Notes: generated by a model from the letters alone, not told the origin. Positions 9,223 through 18,811 are shown, counted from the stretch's first letter. The stretch is DNA of 64,000 bases from Nitrosomonas sp. (GCA_016710135.1 JADJLM010000004.1:186001-250000); one strand, 5' to 3'. Numbers and translations: made by a program.

Positions 9223-10443
9223 TTAGAAATCGTGACGCATACCTACCGTGTAAACATTACGATCTGAGTCAGTAGTCGCTGCGTTTCTATCAGCAACCCA
9301 AGCGCGTTGATAACCACCAAACAAGCTTGAACGTCTGCTTAAACTATGAATCACACCAACCGTTAGCGATTCAACATCACGCTTATCAAATGCACCGATC
9401 GCTTTAGCATGAGCCATACCGCCTTGCGCTACCAGCTTAGTGTTACCGATTGTGTAATCAGCACCAGCAAACCAGAGGTGTCCATCACCATTTGCATTCA
9501 TCGCTGATAAGCACTGACCGCGTCCACCATCAGCCGTTTGTGTTGGCAATAAAGTCGGTAATGAGCCATAACTTCCTAACGCTGCTGCTTGCGAGCAAGT
9601 TGCTGCACCACCAAGTGGATTAGCATTGTTAAAGCTATATTTACCACCACCACGCCAGATTTCTTCATCATCATTGATACCAGCAGCTTTCATACGATCA
9701 CTGATGTTATCGCGAGAATAACCACCAAAGATATCAACTCCATGCGCATCTAGGAATTTATTACTGTATTTACCAGCAACTTGAAAGTCCCATTCGCCGT
9801 CCTCACCGCCCATGTTTGGATTTAGAGGATCATAACCACCTACTCCCCCAAAATTTTGTGGATTAAGCTTGTTTGCATCACCAGGCATCAATAAAGCTGA
9901 CATTGAAAAACCTTCAACGACAGCTGAATCAAAACGTGCTGAACTGTTAACAAAACTGTTGTCACCAGATCCTGTTCCATTTGCACTTGCTGTCATGGTA
10001 CCACCGCTACCATTCGCATGTAAGGTTGTGTAAGCAAACGGATCAATGGTATGTCCCCCGGCAAAATCTTTAAATGGAGATTGAACACGTCCAAATTTCA
10101 ATTCGCCCCATTGATCGCCACCGAGCCCTACCCATTGTTCACGAGCATTGTCATTTCTACCTGAGCCTGGGTTAAGACCGTATTCAATACGACCCATCGC
10201 TCTTAAACCCATACCAAGATTTTCACTGACATGCAAACCCCAGCGTGATTGATTAGCATCATCCAGAATACCTGTTTGTGCATTTCTGCCATCAATATCA
10301 ATCGTGCTATATTCAGCTTGTACACGACCGAATATCGTAACATGAGTACCTGGACCACCAACTCCATTCATTACCTGTGCTGAAGCAATAACTGGGGCTA
10401 CCATTGTACCCGCAACTAACAGTGAAACTAGTTTCTTCTTCAT
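9223..10443 (-). CDS. Gram-negative outer-membrane porin
   Basis: A general-diffusion porin of the betaproteobacterial trimeric beta-barrel type. The start is placed at ATG 10443, where AGGAGA sits 9 nt upstream and a clean signal peptide begins (MKKKLVSLLVAGTMVAPVIASAQ, cut after ASA); an upstream in-frame extension to 10506 has no such support. The mature chain begins with a barrel strand (HVTIFGRVQAEYS), has the porin hallmark WGELKFGRVQSPF around residue 120, and ends in an aromatic residue (VGMRHDF), the BAM recognition signal. Monocistronic, with its own terminator. Confidence 0.92.
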   Translation of the reverse strand: MKKKLVSLLVAGTMVAPVIASAQVMNGVGGPGTHVTIFGRVQAEYSTIDIDGRNAQTGILDDANQSRWGLHVSENLGMGLRAMGRIEYGLNPGSGRNDNAREQWVGLGGDQWGELKFGRVQSPFKDFAGGHTIDPFAYTTLHANGSGGTMTASANGTGSGDNSFVNSSARFDSAVVEGFSMSALLMPGDANKLNPQNFGGVGGYDPLNPNMGGEDGEWDFQVAGKYSNKFLDAHGVDIFGGYSRDNISDRMKAAGINDDEEIWRGGGKYSFNNANPLGGAATCSQAAALGSYGSLPTLLPTQTADGGRGQCLSAMNANGDGHLWFAGADYTIGNTKLVAQGGMAHAKAIGAFDKRDVESLTVGVIHSLSRRSSLFGGYQRAWVADRNAATTDSDRNVYTVGMRHDF

Positions 10444-10594
10444 CTGAAACTCTCCTATAAAATTAGAACAACTATTCTCGCCATGCTTAAAATCTTTCAC
10501 TTCCATTCTCGCTGAATATTTTCAATTATTCAGACCTTTCGAACTGGAAAGGTTAAGCAGATTGTGCACAACAGAAGACCGCGACGCAACAAAA

Positions 10595-10643
10595 AACAAC
10601 TATTTTTTCTGTTTTTAACAACATTTGTTGTTTTTGAACAACA
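10595..10643. promoter_or_regulatory. AACAAC-repeat region upstream of the porin
   Basis: AACAACA occurs at 10617-10623 and 10637-10643, its complement TGTTGTT at 10626-10632, and a partial copy AACAAC at 10595-10600. The first pair forms a 7-bp inverted repeat with a 2-nt spacer. It lies 150-200 bp upstream of the porin start in an AT-rich stretch; it may be a regulator-binding array, but no known regulator is matched. Confidence 0.3.
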
Positions 10644-10752
10644 TCCAAGAGCACCCAATCGCTCAAATTACGAAAATAAAGCAAAAAAACGCACTAATTC
10701 AATGAATTATAGATAGTCGATAACAAAAAGCTATAATCTTAGAAATAGCCGG

Positions 10753-12285
10753 TCACTTTGCGCGAAGATAAAGTGTTTTTTCTCCTCGAAGAATCGTGCG
10801 ACTCGCTGGCGTTAATCGCTGCCGTGACCTAACTTCATCGTGGTCTGACGTCAAATAGCCGAGCGCCATAAGTTGTTGAAACACCTTCCGCCAATCTTTT
10901 TCATTTAGTTCCTTACCAATGCCAAACGTGCTTATTTTATCGTGCCCCCAGCGTTTAACCTGCTCTGTATAATTGCCACACAATACATCAATCCAGTGGT
11001 CAAGATTTGAATCCTGGCCAGCACGATATACACATGACAACGCTTTCTGCGCAGCGACTGTGCCATCCCAAACTTGGGGTGGATCAAGACAAAGATCACA
11101 ATTACCGCAAACGACTTCCGGCACGTGTTCCCCAAAATAGTTAAGTAATCGTATCCGTCGACACGTTACCGCCTCACAAAATGCCAGTAAAGCATCTAAT
11201 TTCTCCATCGCAACCTGTTTGACCGCAGTTTGCCCATTAGAGCACTCGATCAAACGCTGCAATCGGACTGCATCACCAAATTTGTAAGCCATCCAAGCAT
11301 CTGCTGGCAAACCATCACGGCCAGCTCTGCCGGTTTCTTGGTAATAGCCTTCGATGCTTTTAGGTAGATCTAGGTGCGCGACAAAACGAATATCGGGTTT
11401 GTCGATTCCCAGGCCAAATGCAATGGTTGCAACGATGACCTTGCCTTTATCACTTAAAAATTGATGCTGATGATTTCTTCGTACTTGCGCACTTAATCCT
11501 GCGTGATAAGGCAGTGCGGCCACACCTTTACTTGACAACCAAAAGGCAACATCTTCAACCTTTCTACGCGTCAAACAATAAACAATGCCGGCATCATGAG
11601 GATGTTCTGATTTGATAAAATCAAGTAGTTGCAGCCGCTCATTGGTTTTATTGACAACTCGATAACGAATATTAGGGCGATCAAAGCTCGTAATAAAAAC
11701 GCGCGCGCCATGCAGATCAAGCTTTTCGATAATTTCTCTACGCGTTTTCATATCAGCGGATGCCGTAAGCCCGATCCGTGGCACTTGCGGAAATCTTTTC
11801 TGCAAAATCGAAAGCTGAACATATTCCGGCCGAAAATCATGTCCCCATTGAGAAATACAGTGCACTTCATCAACAGCAAACAGCGATAGCTTAATTTTTT
11901 GCAATAATGCCAGGAAACGAGGTGCGAGCAATCTTTCTGGGGCAACATAAAGTAAATCATAGTGATTTGCTTGCAAATCTTGCTCAACTGCTTCAATTTC
12001 CGATTGCGAAAGCAGGGAACTCAAATACGCAACGCGAACTCCTCGTTGCTTTAATTGCTCGACTTGATTTTGCATCAACGCAATCAAAGGTGAGACGACT
12101 ATTCCAACACCTTCACGCAATATTGCAGGAATTTGATAACACAAGGATTTTCCTCCCCCTGTCGGCATCAATACGAGGCAGTCTCCTCCTTGAATAACGT
12201 GATTAATGATTTCTGATTGATGCCCTCGAAAATCACTATACCCAAATACAGTTCTTAAGAGTGTATCAGCTTGGCTCAGTCGCAC
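10753..12285 (-). CDS. recQ: RecQ family ATP-dependent DNA helicase lacking HRDC
   Basis: A 3'-5' superfamily 2 helicase used in recombination and repair. Motif I is PTGGGKS (residues 41-47), motif II DEVHCISQWGHDFR (from 139) and motif VI ETGRAGRDG (about 325). The RecQ zinc-binding Cys cluster follows (CEAVTC, CGNCDLC), then a winged-helix RQC domain. The protein stops at 510 residues with TLYLRAK, right after RQC; the usual C-terminal HRDC domain of E. coli RecQ (about 610 residues) is absent, and I see no HRDC-like reading frame in the 245 bp beyond the stop. It is followed downstream only by the porin, in the same orientation. Confidence 0.88.
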   Translation of the reverse strand: MRLSQADTLLRTVFGYSDFRGHQSEIINHVIQGGDCLVLMPTGGGKSLCYQIPAILREGVGIVVSPLIALMQNQVEQLKQRGVRVAYLSSLLSQSEIEAVEQDLQANHYDLLYVAPERLLAPRFLALLQKIKLSLFAVDEVHCISQWGHDFRPEYVQLSILQKRFPQVPRIGLTASADMKTRREIIEKLDLHGARVFITSFDRPNIRYRVVNKTNERLQLLDFIKSEHPHDAGIVYCLTRRKVEDVAFWLSSKGVAALPYHAGLSAQVRRNHQHQFLSDKGKVIVATIAFGLGIDKPDIRFVAHLDLPKSIEGYYQETGRAGRDGLPADAWMAYKFGDAVRLQRLIECSNGQTAVKQVAMEKLDALLAFCEAVTCRRIRLLNYFGEHVPEVVCGNCDLCLDPPQVWDGTVAAQKALSCVYRAGQDSNLDHWIDVLCGNYTEQVKRWGHDKISTFGIGKELNEKDWRKVFQQLMALGYLTSDHDEVRSRQRLTPASRTILRGEKTLYLRAK

Positions 12286-12324
12286 GCTTGATCGTCCTGT
12301 TTATGGTTTTCTTATTATATTTGA

Positions 12325-12726
12325 TCAATCCTGGCCCTTGAATCGGTCCAATTCTCGTCTATCACGTTTGGTAGGCCTGCCTTTCGTATAGAACTGAGGG
12401 GGCTCAGCTTTAGCCTTTTCCATAATCGTTGCACGTAATTGTCGACTTGCATCGGTTTCTTGATAAAGCTTCTGCGCTTCAGTAAAGGGGCCTCGTCGGT
12501 TGCTTAATGCTAACACCTCAATTTCATACTGGTATTGATCCATACGAATAGTTAGTCGATTACCAACCACAACCGCCCTGGCTGGCTTGATTCGCGCGCC
12601 ATTGACAAGCACTCTGCCTTTCTCTACTGCTTCAGCAGCTAATGAGCGCGTTTTAAAGAAACGAGCAGCAAAAAGCCATTTATCAATACGGAATTTTTCA
12701 CTATCGGTTGCTTCAACCATCACCAT
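12325..12726 (-). CDS. hslR: Heat-shock protein 15, S4-domain RNA-binding protein
   Basis: A 133-residue Hsp15 homologue. The S4 RNA-binding fold fills the N-terminal half (FRIDKWLFAARFFKTRSLA through KGRVLVNG), and the basic tail KGRPTKRDRRELDRFKG is characteristic. In E. coli Hsp15 binds free 50S subunits carrying nascent chains and helps recycle stalled ribosomes. It lies 39 bp upstream of recQ on the same strand and may be co-transcribed with it. An ATG two codons downstream of the first is an alternative start. Confidence 0.9.
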   Translation of the reverse strand: MVMVEATDSEKFRIDKWLFAARFFKTRSLAAEAVEKGRVLVNGARIKPARAVVVGNRLTIRMDQYQYEIEVLALSNRRGPFTEAQKLYQETDASRQLRATIMEKAKAEPPQFYTKGRPTKRDRRELDRFKGQD

Positions 12727-13133
12727 TTAATTTCATCTGTCTGCGACGGGACTTCCACGTAAATTCAATTATTTGCGCTGAATAACCTAACATAATTAGC
12801 ACACTATATCCTCGTAACCTTGATAACAGCAAGAGGAATGAACCTGGGCACTTTATTAAAGTAAATTTTAGTCATTAATAATCAACAAGAACAGCTAGTC
12901 CAGATTCTTATATAATTAAAAACTAAACTCAAAGTTTAAGTAGGCTTATCGTTTGAGTTTTATTTATTTTAATTACTCGATTAATCATGTAAATACCGGC
13001 TTAACCTGATACACCATGGCTAATTATATTAGCTATATTTAAGCGATTTTTCTGATTTTTTGGAACCATACCAATTAATAACGCATTAACTCACCATCTA
13101 AAAAGCATCATCATTCTGTCTGGAGAAAATTAA
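12727..13133. other. 407-bp divergent region, presumed glnA promoter
   Basis: AT-rich region between divergent hslR and glnA. It contains an imperfectly spaced hairpin: AAACTCAAA at 12925-12933 and its exact complement at 12952-12960. I looked for a sigma-54 promoter (TGGCAC-N5-TTGCW), usual for nitrogen-regulated glnA, and did not find a convincing one. TCTGGAGA just before 13134 is the glnA ribosome binding site. Confidence 0.4.
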
Positions 13134-14543
13134 ATGGCGGTAGCAGAAGTTTTAAAAAAGATTCAAGACCACGAAGTAAAATTTGTTGATCTTCGCTTCA
13201 CCGATACTAATGGTAAAGAACATCATATTACGGTCCCCGCTCATACTTTTACTGCAGATAAATTTGAAGATGGTCATGCGTTTGATGGATCGTCAATAGC
13301 CGGCTGGAAGGGTATTCATGCTTCAGATATGCTGCTTATGCCCGACCCTGAAACTGCCACTTTAGATCCATTCATGGAGGAAACAACGCTTTTCCTTAGC
13401 TGCGATGTTGTTGATCCTTCAGATGGGCAGGGCTATAACCGTGATCCACGTTCCTTAGCAAAACGAGGCGAAGTCTACCTCCAGTCGACTGGTATTGGCG
13501 ATATCGCCTATTTTGGGCCTGAACTGGAATTCTTCATTTTTGACTCTATTCGCTGGCAAACCACGATGTCAGGCTGTTCCTTAGAAATTGAATCGGAAGA
13601 AGCCGCCTGGAGCTCAAAGAAGAAATATGAGCATGGTAATACTGGGCATCGACCTGCCATCAAAGGAGGTTATTTACCAGTTCCTCCGGTTGATTCGCTG
13701 CATGATATCCGTTCGGCGATGTGCTTATACCTTGAAGAAATGGGAATCGACGTTGAAGTGCATCATCACGAAGTTGCAAATGCAGGGCAATGTGAGATTG
13801 GAACACGCTTCAACAGTCTCGTGAAACGCGCTGATTGGAACCAAATGCTGAAGTATGTCGTACATAATGTCGCCAATTCCTACGGCAAAACTGCCACGTT
13901 TATGCCTAAACCAATTGTAGGAGATAATGGTTCAGGAATGCACGTGCACCAATCCATCTGGAAAGATGGTAAAAATTTATTTTCAGGAAATAGCTACGCG
14001 GGCATGTCTGAAACAGCTTTATTCTATATTGGTGGGATCATTAAGCATACCAAAGCATTGAATGCGATTACCAATCCAGGAACAAATTCCTATAAACGGC
14101 TTGTTTCTGGTTATGAAGCTCCTGTTAATATCGCTTATTCCGCGAGCAATCGCTCTGCAGCAATAAGAATTCCTCATGCCAGCAACCCCAAACAACGCCG
14201 CATAGAAATTCGTTTCCCTGATCCACTCGCCAATCCTTATCTTGCGTTTGCAGCATTACTGATGGCCGGGTTAGATGGTATTCAGAATAAGATTCATCCA
14301 GGGGATCCCATGGATAAGAATCTATATGATCTACCGCCAGAAGAGGCTTCAAAAGTTCCAGCGACCTGCAATGCGTTGGAAGAAGCACTAGAACATCTTG
14401 ATAAGGATCGTGAATTTCTTACGCGAGGAGGAGTATTTTCTAATGATATGATCGATGCGTATATCGCTCTAAAAACGGAGGAAGTCATTCTCTATCGGAC
14501 AGCACCTCACCCCATAGAGTTTTCGATGTACTACAGCTTATAG
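13134..14543 (+). CDS. glnA: Glutamine synthetase type I
   Basis: A 469-residue GlnA that condenses glutamate and ammonia with ATP in the cytosol as a dodecamer. Recognisable blocks are the N-terminal beta-grasp signature FDGSSIAGW, the ATP-binding NGSGMHVHQSIW, the substrate loop KRLVSGYEAPVNIAYS and the glutamate-binding NRSAAIRIP. Tyr398 in KNLYDLPPEE matches the tyrosine adenylylated by GlnE, so activity is probably controlled by covalent modification. The ribosome binding site TCTGGAGA precedes ATG. Two DUF4124 genes follow; no ntrBC genes are nearby. Confidence 0.97.
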   Translation: MAVAEVLKKIQDHEVKFVDLRFTDTNGKEHHITVPAHTFTADKFEDGHAFDGSSIAGWKGIHASDMLLMPDPETATLDPFMEETTLFLSCDVVDPSDGQGYNRDPRSLAKRGEVYLQSTGIGDIAYFGPELEFFIFDSIRWQTTMSGCSLEIESEEAAWSSKKKYEHGNTGHRPAIKGGYLPVPPVDSLHDIRSAMCLYLEEMGIDVEVHHHEVANAGQCEIGTRFNSLVKRADWNQMLKYVVHNVANSYGKTATFMPKPIVGDNGSGMHVHQSIWKDGKNLFSGNSYAGMSETALFYIGGIIKHTKALNAITNPGTNSYKRLVSGYEAPVNIAYSASNRSAAIRIPHASNPKQRRIEIRFPDPLANPYLAFAALLMAGLDGIQNKIHPGDPMDKNLYDLPPEEASKVPATCNALEEALEHLDKDREFLTRGGVFSNDMIDAYIALKTEEVILYRTAPHPIEFSMYYSL

Positions 14544-14603
14544 ATAAGAGGTTGATTTAAAGCGTTTATTGTTTGTTTGCTTGAGTCCTTTTTGATTGAA
14601 AAT

Positions 14604-14644
14604 AGCGGGAATATCAAGATACGCCACTTGATATTCTTCTCGCT
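14604..14644. other. Stem-loop in the leader of the first DUF4124 gene
   Basis: A perfect 10-bp stem (14609-14618 with 14627-14636, arm GAATATCAAG) with an 8-nt loop, extended by AGCG/CGCT outer pairing. No T-run follows, so it is not a standard terminator. It ends 28 bp before the ATG at 14673 and could stabilise or attenuate the mRNA between glnA and the downstream gene. Confidence 0.45.
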
Positions 14645-14672
14645 GTTAGCCATTTCAATTATGGAGGTACTC

Positions 14673-15131
14673 ATGAAACAAATTATCTCAGTTACACTAA
14701 TTCTCTTAGCGATATTTATCGTCACGACCCAAGTCGGTGCGTCTTCTAATATCCATAAAACAGTAGATAATAAAGGACGTGTAACTTACGCCAATGCTCA
14801 AGGGAAAAATTACGCAAAGACAACCCACGCATCCTTATCAAGTGGTCGGATTTATCCTAAGATAGATAATCATCAACAAAAAAAACGTGACTTTGATCGC
14901 CGTCAGATTTTGGAAAATGAGCTCGCTATCGAAACCGAGTTACTGGTAGGCATCATTAACTCACTAAGGCTAATTTCAATAAAAATGAAAGAAATTCAAT
15001 CGGAAAGTTCGCAATCTGCATCTGCTTCCATCAATGACTTTGAAAATGATAATATCAATACATTATTGAATTTAGCTTCAGTGCATGAAAGAAACATTAT
15101 CGCCTTGCGCAAAGAGCTAAATAGCCTTTGA
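14673..15131 (+). CDS. Exported DUF4124-type protein
   Basis: A 152-residue predicted periplasmic protein. The start at 14673 is chosen because GGAGG sits 5 nt upstream and a signal peptide begins there (MKQIISVTLILLAIFIVTTQ, cleaved near VGAS). The mature N-terminus IHKTVDNKGRVTYANAQ resembles the short beta-hairpin DUF4124 repeat (IYKWVDxxGxxxYSD). The rest is charged and helical, perhaps coiled coil. It is the first of a tandem pair with the next gene, 19 bp apart. Function unknown. Confidence 0.75.
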   Translation: MKQIISVTLILLAIFIVTTQVGASSNIHKTVDNKGRVTYANAQGKNYAKTTHASLSSGRIYPKIDNHQQKKRDFDRRQILENELAIETELLVGIINSLRLISIKMKEIQSESSQSASASINDFENDNINTLLNLASVHERNIIALRKELNSL

Positions 15132-15150
15132 TATTTATAAACTCAGCATA

Positions 15151-15600
15151 ATGAAAACAGTTCTGTTATTTTCGATCTTATTGGCCCACAGCGCTTGCTT
15201 TGCTCAAATGAGTATCTATAAGCACTTAGGCAGTAGGGGCGAAACAATTTACTCTGATCATCACCCAAAAGGGGCGGAACAAGCAGATTTACCAGAGCTG
15301 ACTGTTTTACCTGCTTCCCAAAGGCTATCGAGGGCATCGCCCCCGATAGCTCAAACGGAAGCAAAAGAATCATGGCAAAATGATGAGATAGCACCGATTG
15401 TTACACATCAACCTTTGACTACCCAATCAGCAAAGTTAGAAAAAACGATGCAGCCCACCGAGATCAGTTCAGATCAGATTGATGCGGCTGAACTCAGTAC
15501 TGAAGAACAATTAGAGCTTATTATCGATGACATGGAATTATATGATGATGATCTTGATCGACTTGAGTTAGAGCTCTATAAGATTGGTGCTGATTATTAG
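15151..15600 (+). CDS. Exported DUF4124-type protein
   Basis: A 149-residue predicted periplasmic protein with signal peptide MKTVLLFSILLAHSACFA and a DUF4124-like segment SIYKHLGSRGETIYSDHHPKG immediately after it. The remainder is low-complexity, acidic and Glu/Asp-rich at the C-terminus. It sits 19 bp after its paralogue-like neighbour, so the two are probably co-transcribed and perhaps act together. No strong ribosome binding site is visible; coupling to the upstream gene is likely. Function unknown. Confidence 0.72.
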   Translation: MKTVLLFSILLAHSACFAQMSIYKHLGSRGETIYSDHHPKGAEQADLPELTVLPASQRLSRASPPIAQTEAKESWQNDEIAPIVTHQPLTTQSAKLEKTMQPTEISSDQIDAAELSTEEQLELIIDDMELYDDDLDRLELELYKIGADY

Positions 15601-15620
15601 TTCGATTCTATTGATCGAAC

Positions 15621-16391
15621 TCAATCGTTTTTTAGATTTACAAATACTGGCGCGTGATCAGAAGGCCTTTCTAATTTTCTGGGTGTTTTATCAATAACAC
15701 AGAACTCACAGTTTGCAGTTAACGCCTTACTTAACAAGATATGATCGATTCTTAAACCTTTATTTAGTCTAAACCCAAGCATCCGATAATCCCACCACGT
15801 GTAAGATTTCTCAGGCTGTTCAAACAATCGAAAACTATCAAATAAACCGAGGTTTAAAAGGCCCTGGAAAGCATCTCTTTCAGGAGCGCTGCATAATACT
15901 TGGTCTCTCCATCGCTCAGGATCATGTACATCGCTATCCGTCGGCGCAATATTGAAATCTCCGAGCAAAACCAATTTTGGAAATCGGATTAATTCCTCTC
16001 GTAACCAGCGATTAAGTGCTGATAACCAATTTAACTTATATTGGAATTTCTCTGAGTCGATATTTTCGCCATTGGGCACATAAATGCAAACGACCCGAAT
16101 ATCACCATAAGTCGCTGCAACAACTCGCTTTTGACCATCTTCAAAATTTGGAATCGTTGTAATGACATCACAACCACGTTGCCTACTAAGCAGCGCCACT
16201 CCATTATAAGTTTTCTGGCCAACATAAATTGATGAATACCCACTGGCAGATATTTCTGCCTGCGGAAAAAAATTATCTTGCAGTTTAGTTTCTTGCAAAC
16301 ATAAAACATCAGGTTGATTAACCTCTAGCCATTGAATAACTTGAGGTAGACGAACTTTTAATGAATTAACGTTCCAGGTACCAATTTTCAT
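15621..16391 (-). CDS. xthA: Exodeoxyribonuclease III
   Basis: A 256-residue AP endonuclease/3'-5' exonuclease of the EEP fold for base-excision repair. Signature blocks are the N-terminal TWNVNSLKVRL, the catalytic glutamate block CLQETKLQD, the VPNGENIDSEKFQYKL segment, LLGDFNIAP, and the C-terminal RIDHILLSK and catalytic SDHAPV. Full length for the family. Convergent with the DUF4124 genes; no partner genes on its strand. Confidence 0.95.
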   Translation of the reverse strand: MKIGTWNVNSLKVRLPQVIQWLEVNQPDVLCLQETKLQDNFFPQAEISASGYSSIYVGQKTYNGVALLSRQRGCDVITTIPNFEDGQKRVVAATYGDIRVVCIYVPNGENIDSEKFQYKLNWLSALNRWLREELIRFPKLVLLGDFNIAPTDSDVHDPERWRDQVLCSAPERDAFQGLLNLGLFDSFRLFEQPEKSYTWWDYRMLGFRLNKGLRIDHILLSKALTANCEFCVIDKTPRKLERPSDHAPVFVNLKND

Positions 16392-16623
16392 CCTGAAAAA
16401 ATAAGTTATGTGCTTTATTGTAAAATTCGATGGCCTTGCAACTCATTCCATCTTATAGAAGCAATCTTGTTCGAATTGCCGCGACAGGAAAGGGCATGCT
16501 ACCATTACATAAGTGCTTTGACCAGTTTGAGCTCAAAAAATCGCGTTCACCATTAACTAACCAGTAATACTCGATAGTACACGCTAGCCTATTGAGTATT
16601 CGCATATATTTAATCTTCTAAAA

Positions 16624-17451
16624 TTGAATCCACACGTAGCACCATCCACTTCCCCGCTTTATTTGCTGAGATCACTAAGGGCCCACTGGAGCCTCATTTT
16701 TAATCTAATAAAACGTGAGGTCATTGGGCGCTATCGAGGCTCGATTATGGGAATATTATGGTCATTTTTTAATCCCGTACTCATGCTAATTGTTTACACA
16801 TTTGTTTTCAGTATTGTATTTAAAGCTCGCTGGATCGGTGGAACTGATTCCAAAACTGAATTTGCTTTAGTTCTTTTTGCTGGGCTAATGATGTATAACT
16901 TATTTGCAGAGTGTATTAACAGAGCACCTGGTCTCGTGCTCAGCAATGTCAATTATGTTAAAAAAGTAGTATTTCCTTTAGAAATACTACCCATTGTAGC
17001 AATAGGCTCAGCAACATTTCACCTTATCATCAGTTTATTCGTTTGGTTATGTTTTTACTTGGTTTTTATTGGCATTCCTCCTGCCACGATAGGGTTACTA
17101 CCCCTCTTATTACTTCCATTCTTTCTCATGATCTTAGGATTAACTTGGCTTTTGGCAGCGCTTGGGGTTTATTTACGAGATGTCGCTCAAATCATTGGAA
17201 TTTTAACGACTGCATTGCTATTTCTCTCGCCAATTTTCTACCCCATCTCTGCTTTACCCGAGGAATATCATTACTTCATCCAAGCCAGCCCATTAACCTT
17301 TATCGTTGAACAGGCGCGCGAAATAATGATTTGGGACAAAGAACTTAATTGGAGTGCTTGGGTTATTTACTCATTATTCTCAATCATTTCTGCTTGGCTA
17401 GGCTTCGCCTGGTTTCAGAAAACACGCAAAGGTTTTGCCGATGTCCTCTGA
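16624..17451 (+). CDS. wzm: ABC polysaccharide export permease (Wzm type)
   Basis: A 275-residue inner-membrane permease of the ABC-2 family that exports O-antigen or capsule polysaccharide. The cytoplasmic N-terminal signature LIKREVIGRYRGSIMGILWS precedes about six hydrophobic segments (for example MLIVYTFVFSIVF and LLLLPFFLMILGL). The end overlaps the start of the ATPase gene by 11 bp, the usual wzm-wzt arrangement. The frame opens with TTG at 16624 and no clear ribosome binding site, so the exact start is uncertain. It opens the polysaccharide locus extending to about 24.1 kb. Confidence 0.9.
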   Translation: MNPHVAPSTSPLYLLRSLRAHWSLIFNLIKREVIGRYRGSIMGILWSFFNPVLMLIVYTFVFSIVFKARWIGGTDSKTEFALVLFAGLMMYNLFAECINRAPGLVLSNVNYVKKVVFPLEILPIVAIGSATFHLIISLFVWLCFYLVFIGIPPATIGLLPLLLLPFFLMILGLTWLLAALGVYLRDVAQIIGILTTALLFLSPIFYPISALPEEYHYFIQASPLTFIVEQAREIMIWDKELNWSAWVIYSLFSIISAWLGFAWFQKTRKGFADVL

Positions 17452-18796
17452 AGTTGCTTTGCAAGCAGATGGGTTGGGTAAATGTTTTCACATTTACGAT
17501 AAACCTAGAGATCGTTTATTACAAATGCTTGGAACAGGTAAAAAAAAAATTTTCCGAGAATTCTGGGCATTACGTGATATATCTTTTACGGTCACCAAAG
17601 GAGAAATCATCGGAGTAATTGGTACCAATGGCAGTGGTAAATCAACTTTGCTGCAAATCATTGCGGGAACCCTCGCTCCCACGATAGGCACAGTCAATGT
17701 TGTTGGGCGGGTATCAGCCATTCTTGAGCTAGGTGCTGGCTTTAATACTGAATTTACTGGCCGTGAAAACATATTGCTCAATGCCGCTATTATTGGTTTC
17801 TCTAGGGATGCAATCGCAGAACAAATGGACAAAATCCGTGCATTCTCTGAGCTTGGGGATTTTTTTGATCAACCCATTAAAACTTACTCCAGCGGAATGC
17901 AAGCACGATTAGCTTTCTCGATTGCGATTCACGTTGATCCAGAAATTCTAATTGTTGATGAAGCACTCGCGGTTGGTGATGCACGGTTTGTAGCAAAATG
18001 CATGCGCCGTATCAAAGATATTATGAGCAAAGGAACAACCGTACTGTTTGTAAGTCACGATATATCCTCGGTTCGCACCCTATGCAGCCGCACCCTCTGG
18101 CTTGATCAGGGATATCTGATTGAAGATGGCGACGTCTTTCCAGTAACCGGTCGTTATATGGCTTATATGTTTAAGAATGACCAGCCTTCCATCGAAGTGT
18201 CCAATTTAGTGCATAAAAATATCGCTCGCCATAAAACGAAATCGACAAAACCATCAGAGCCTCCTTTTGATAATAAAACCGATTCTCCCTTACAAGATGA
18301 AATAACTAGAAATGCGCATGCACCGCTTTCAGATTCAAAACCTGAGATTACACTCGATTCGAGACCTATCACTCACTGGGGATCTTACAAAGGAATTATC
18401 CTTTCCGCATCCGTACGCGATAGCCATGGCGTCAGAAAAAATACACTTCAGTGGAATACGCCTATCGAAATATTCATCGATCTGCATATTCCACCCGAAA
18501 TTTCTCGAGATCACCTAAGTATTGCATTTTCCATTAAAGATTTAAAAGGAACTGATTTAATTGTCTCCACAACTCATGATTTTGAATTAAGGCGCTTACC
18601 AGAGGGTGAGCGATTCAGTGTTTCATTTAAATTAATTAACCCCTTAGTGACGGGAAAGTATCTATTGGTAGCAGCAGTGGAGAATCGGCAATACAGTGAT
18701 ATTCATTATTATGAATACTTTGAAGGTGCTCACTACTTTGCGTCGCTGTCAAAAGAACGTTTTTTGGTCTTATCCAGCCTTGTATTGAACAAGTAG
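17441..18796 (+). CDS. wzt: ABC polysaccharide export ATPase (Wzt type) with C-terminal binding domain
   Basis: The ATPase partner of the permease. Walker A is GTNGSGKST, the signature motif YSSGMQARLAF, and Walker B ILIVDEALAVGD with the H-loop at VSHD. The ABC domain ends near residue 240; a charged linker follows, then a ~150-residue C-terminal beta-sandwich of the Wzt_C type (from about SYKGIILSASVRDSHG) that in homologues binds the modified end of the glycan before export. Start at ATG 17441, overlapping the permease. The Wzt_C domain predicts a chain-terminating modification such as methylation, which fits the methyltransferase domain in the next gene. Confidence 0.92.
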   Translation: MSSEVALQADGLGKCFHIYDKPRDRLLQMLGTGKKKIFREFWALRDISFTVTKGEIIGVIGTNGSGKSTLLQIIAGTLAPTIGTVNVVGRVSAILELGAGFNTEFTGRENILLNAAIIGFSRDAIAEQMDKIRAFSELGDFFDQPIKTYSSGMQARLAFSIAIHVDPEILIVDEALAVGDARFVAKCMRRIKDIMSKGTTVLFVSHDISSVRTLCSRTLWLDQGYLIEDGDVFPVTGRYMAYMFKNDQPSIEVSNLVHKNIARHKTKSTKPSEPPFDNKTDSPLQDEITRNAHAPLSDSKPEITLDSRPITHWGSYKGIILSASVRDSHGVRKNTLQWNTPIEIFIDLHIPPEISRDHLSIAFSIKDLKGTDLIVSTTHDFELRRLPEGERFSVSFKLINPLVTGKYLLVAAVENRQYSDIHYYEYFEGAHYFASLSKERFLVLSSLVLNK

Positions 18797-18811
18797 TTAG
18801 CTTGAAATAAT

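Noticed and set aside
12925..12960. Inverted repeat near glnA considered as a terminator
   Set aside because: The 18-nt loop and weak A/T-only arms, with no gene ending nearby on either strand, make a terminator unlikely; kept only as a note in the intergenic entry.
12727..13133. Sigma-54 promoter for glnA
   Set aside because: No GG-N10-GC core with the conserved flanking bases could be found on the plus strand in this stretch.
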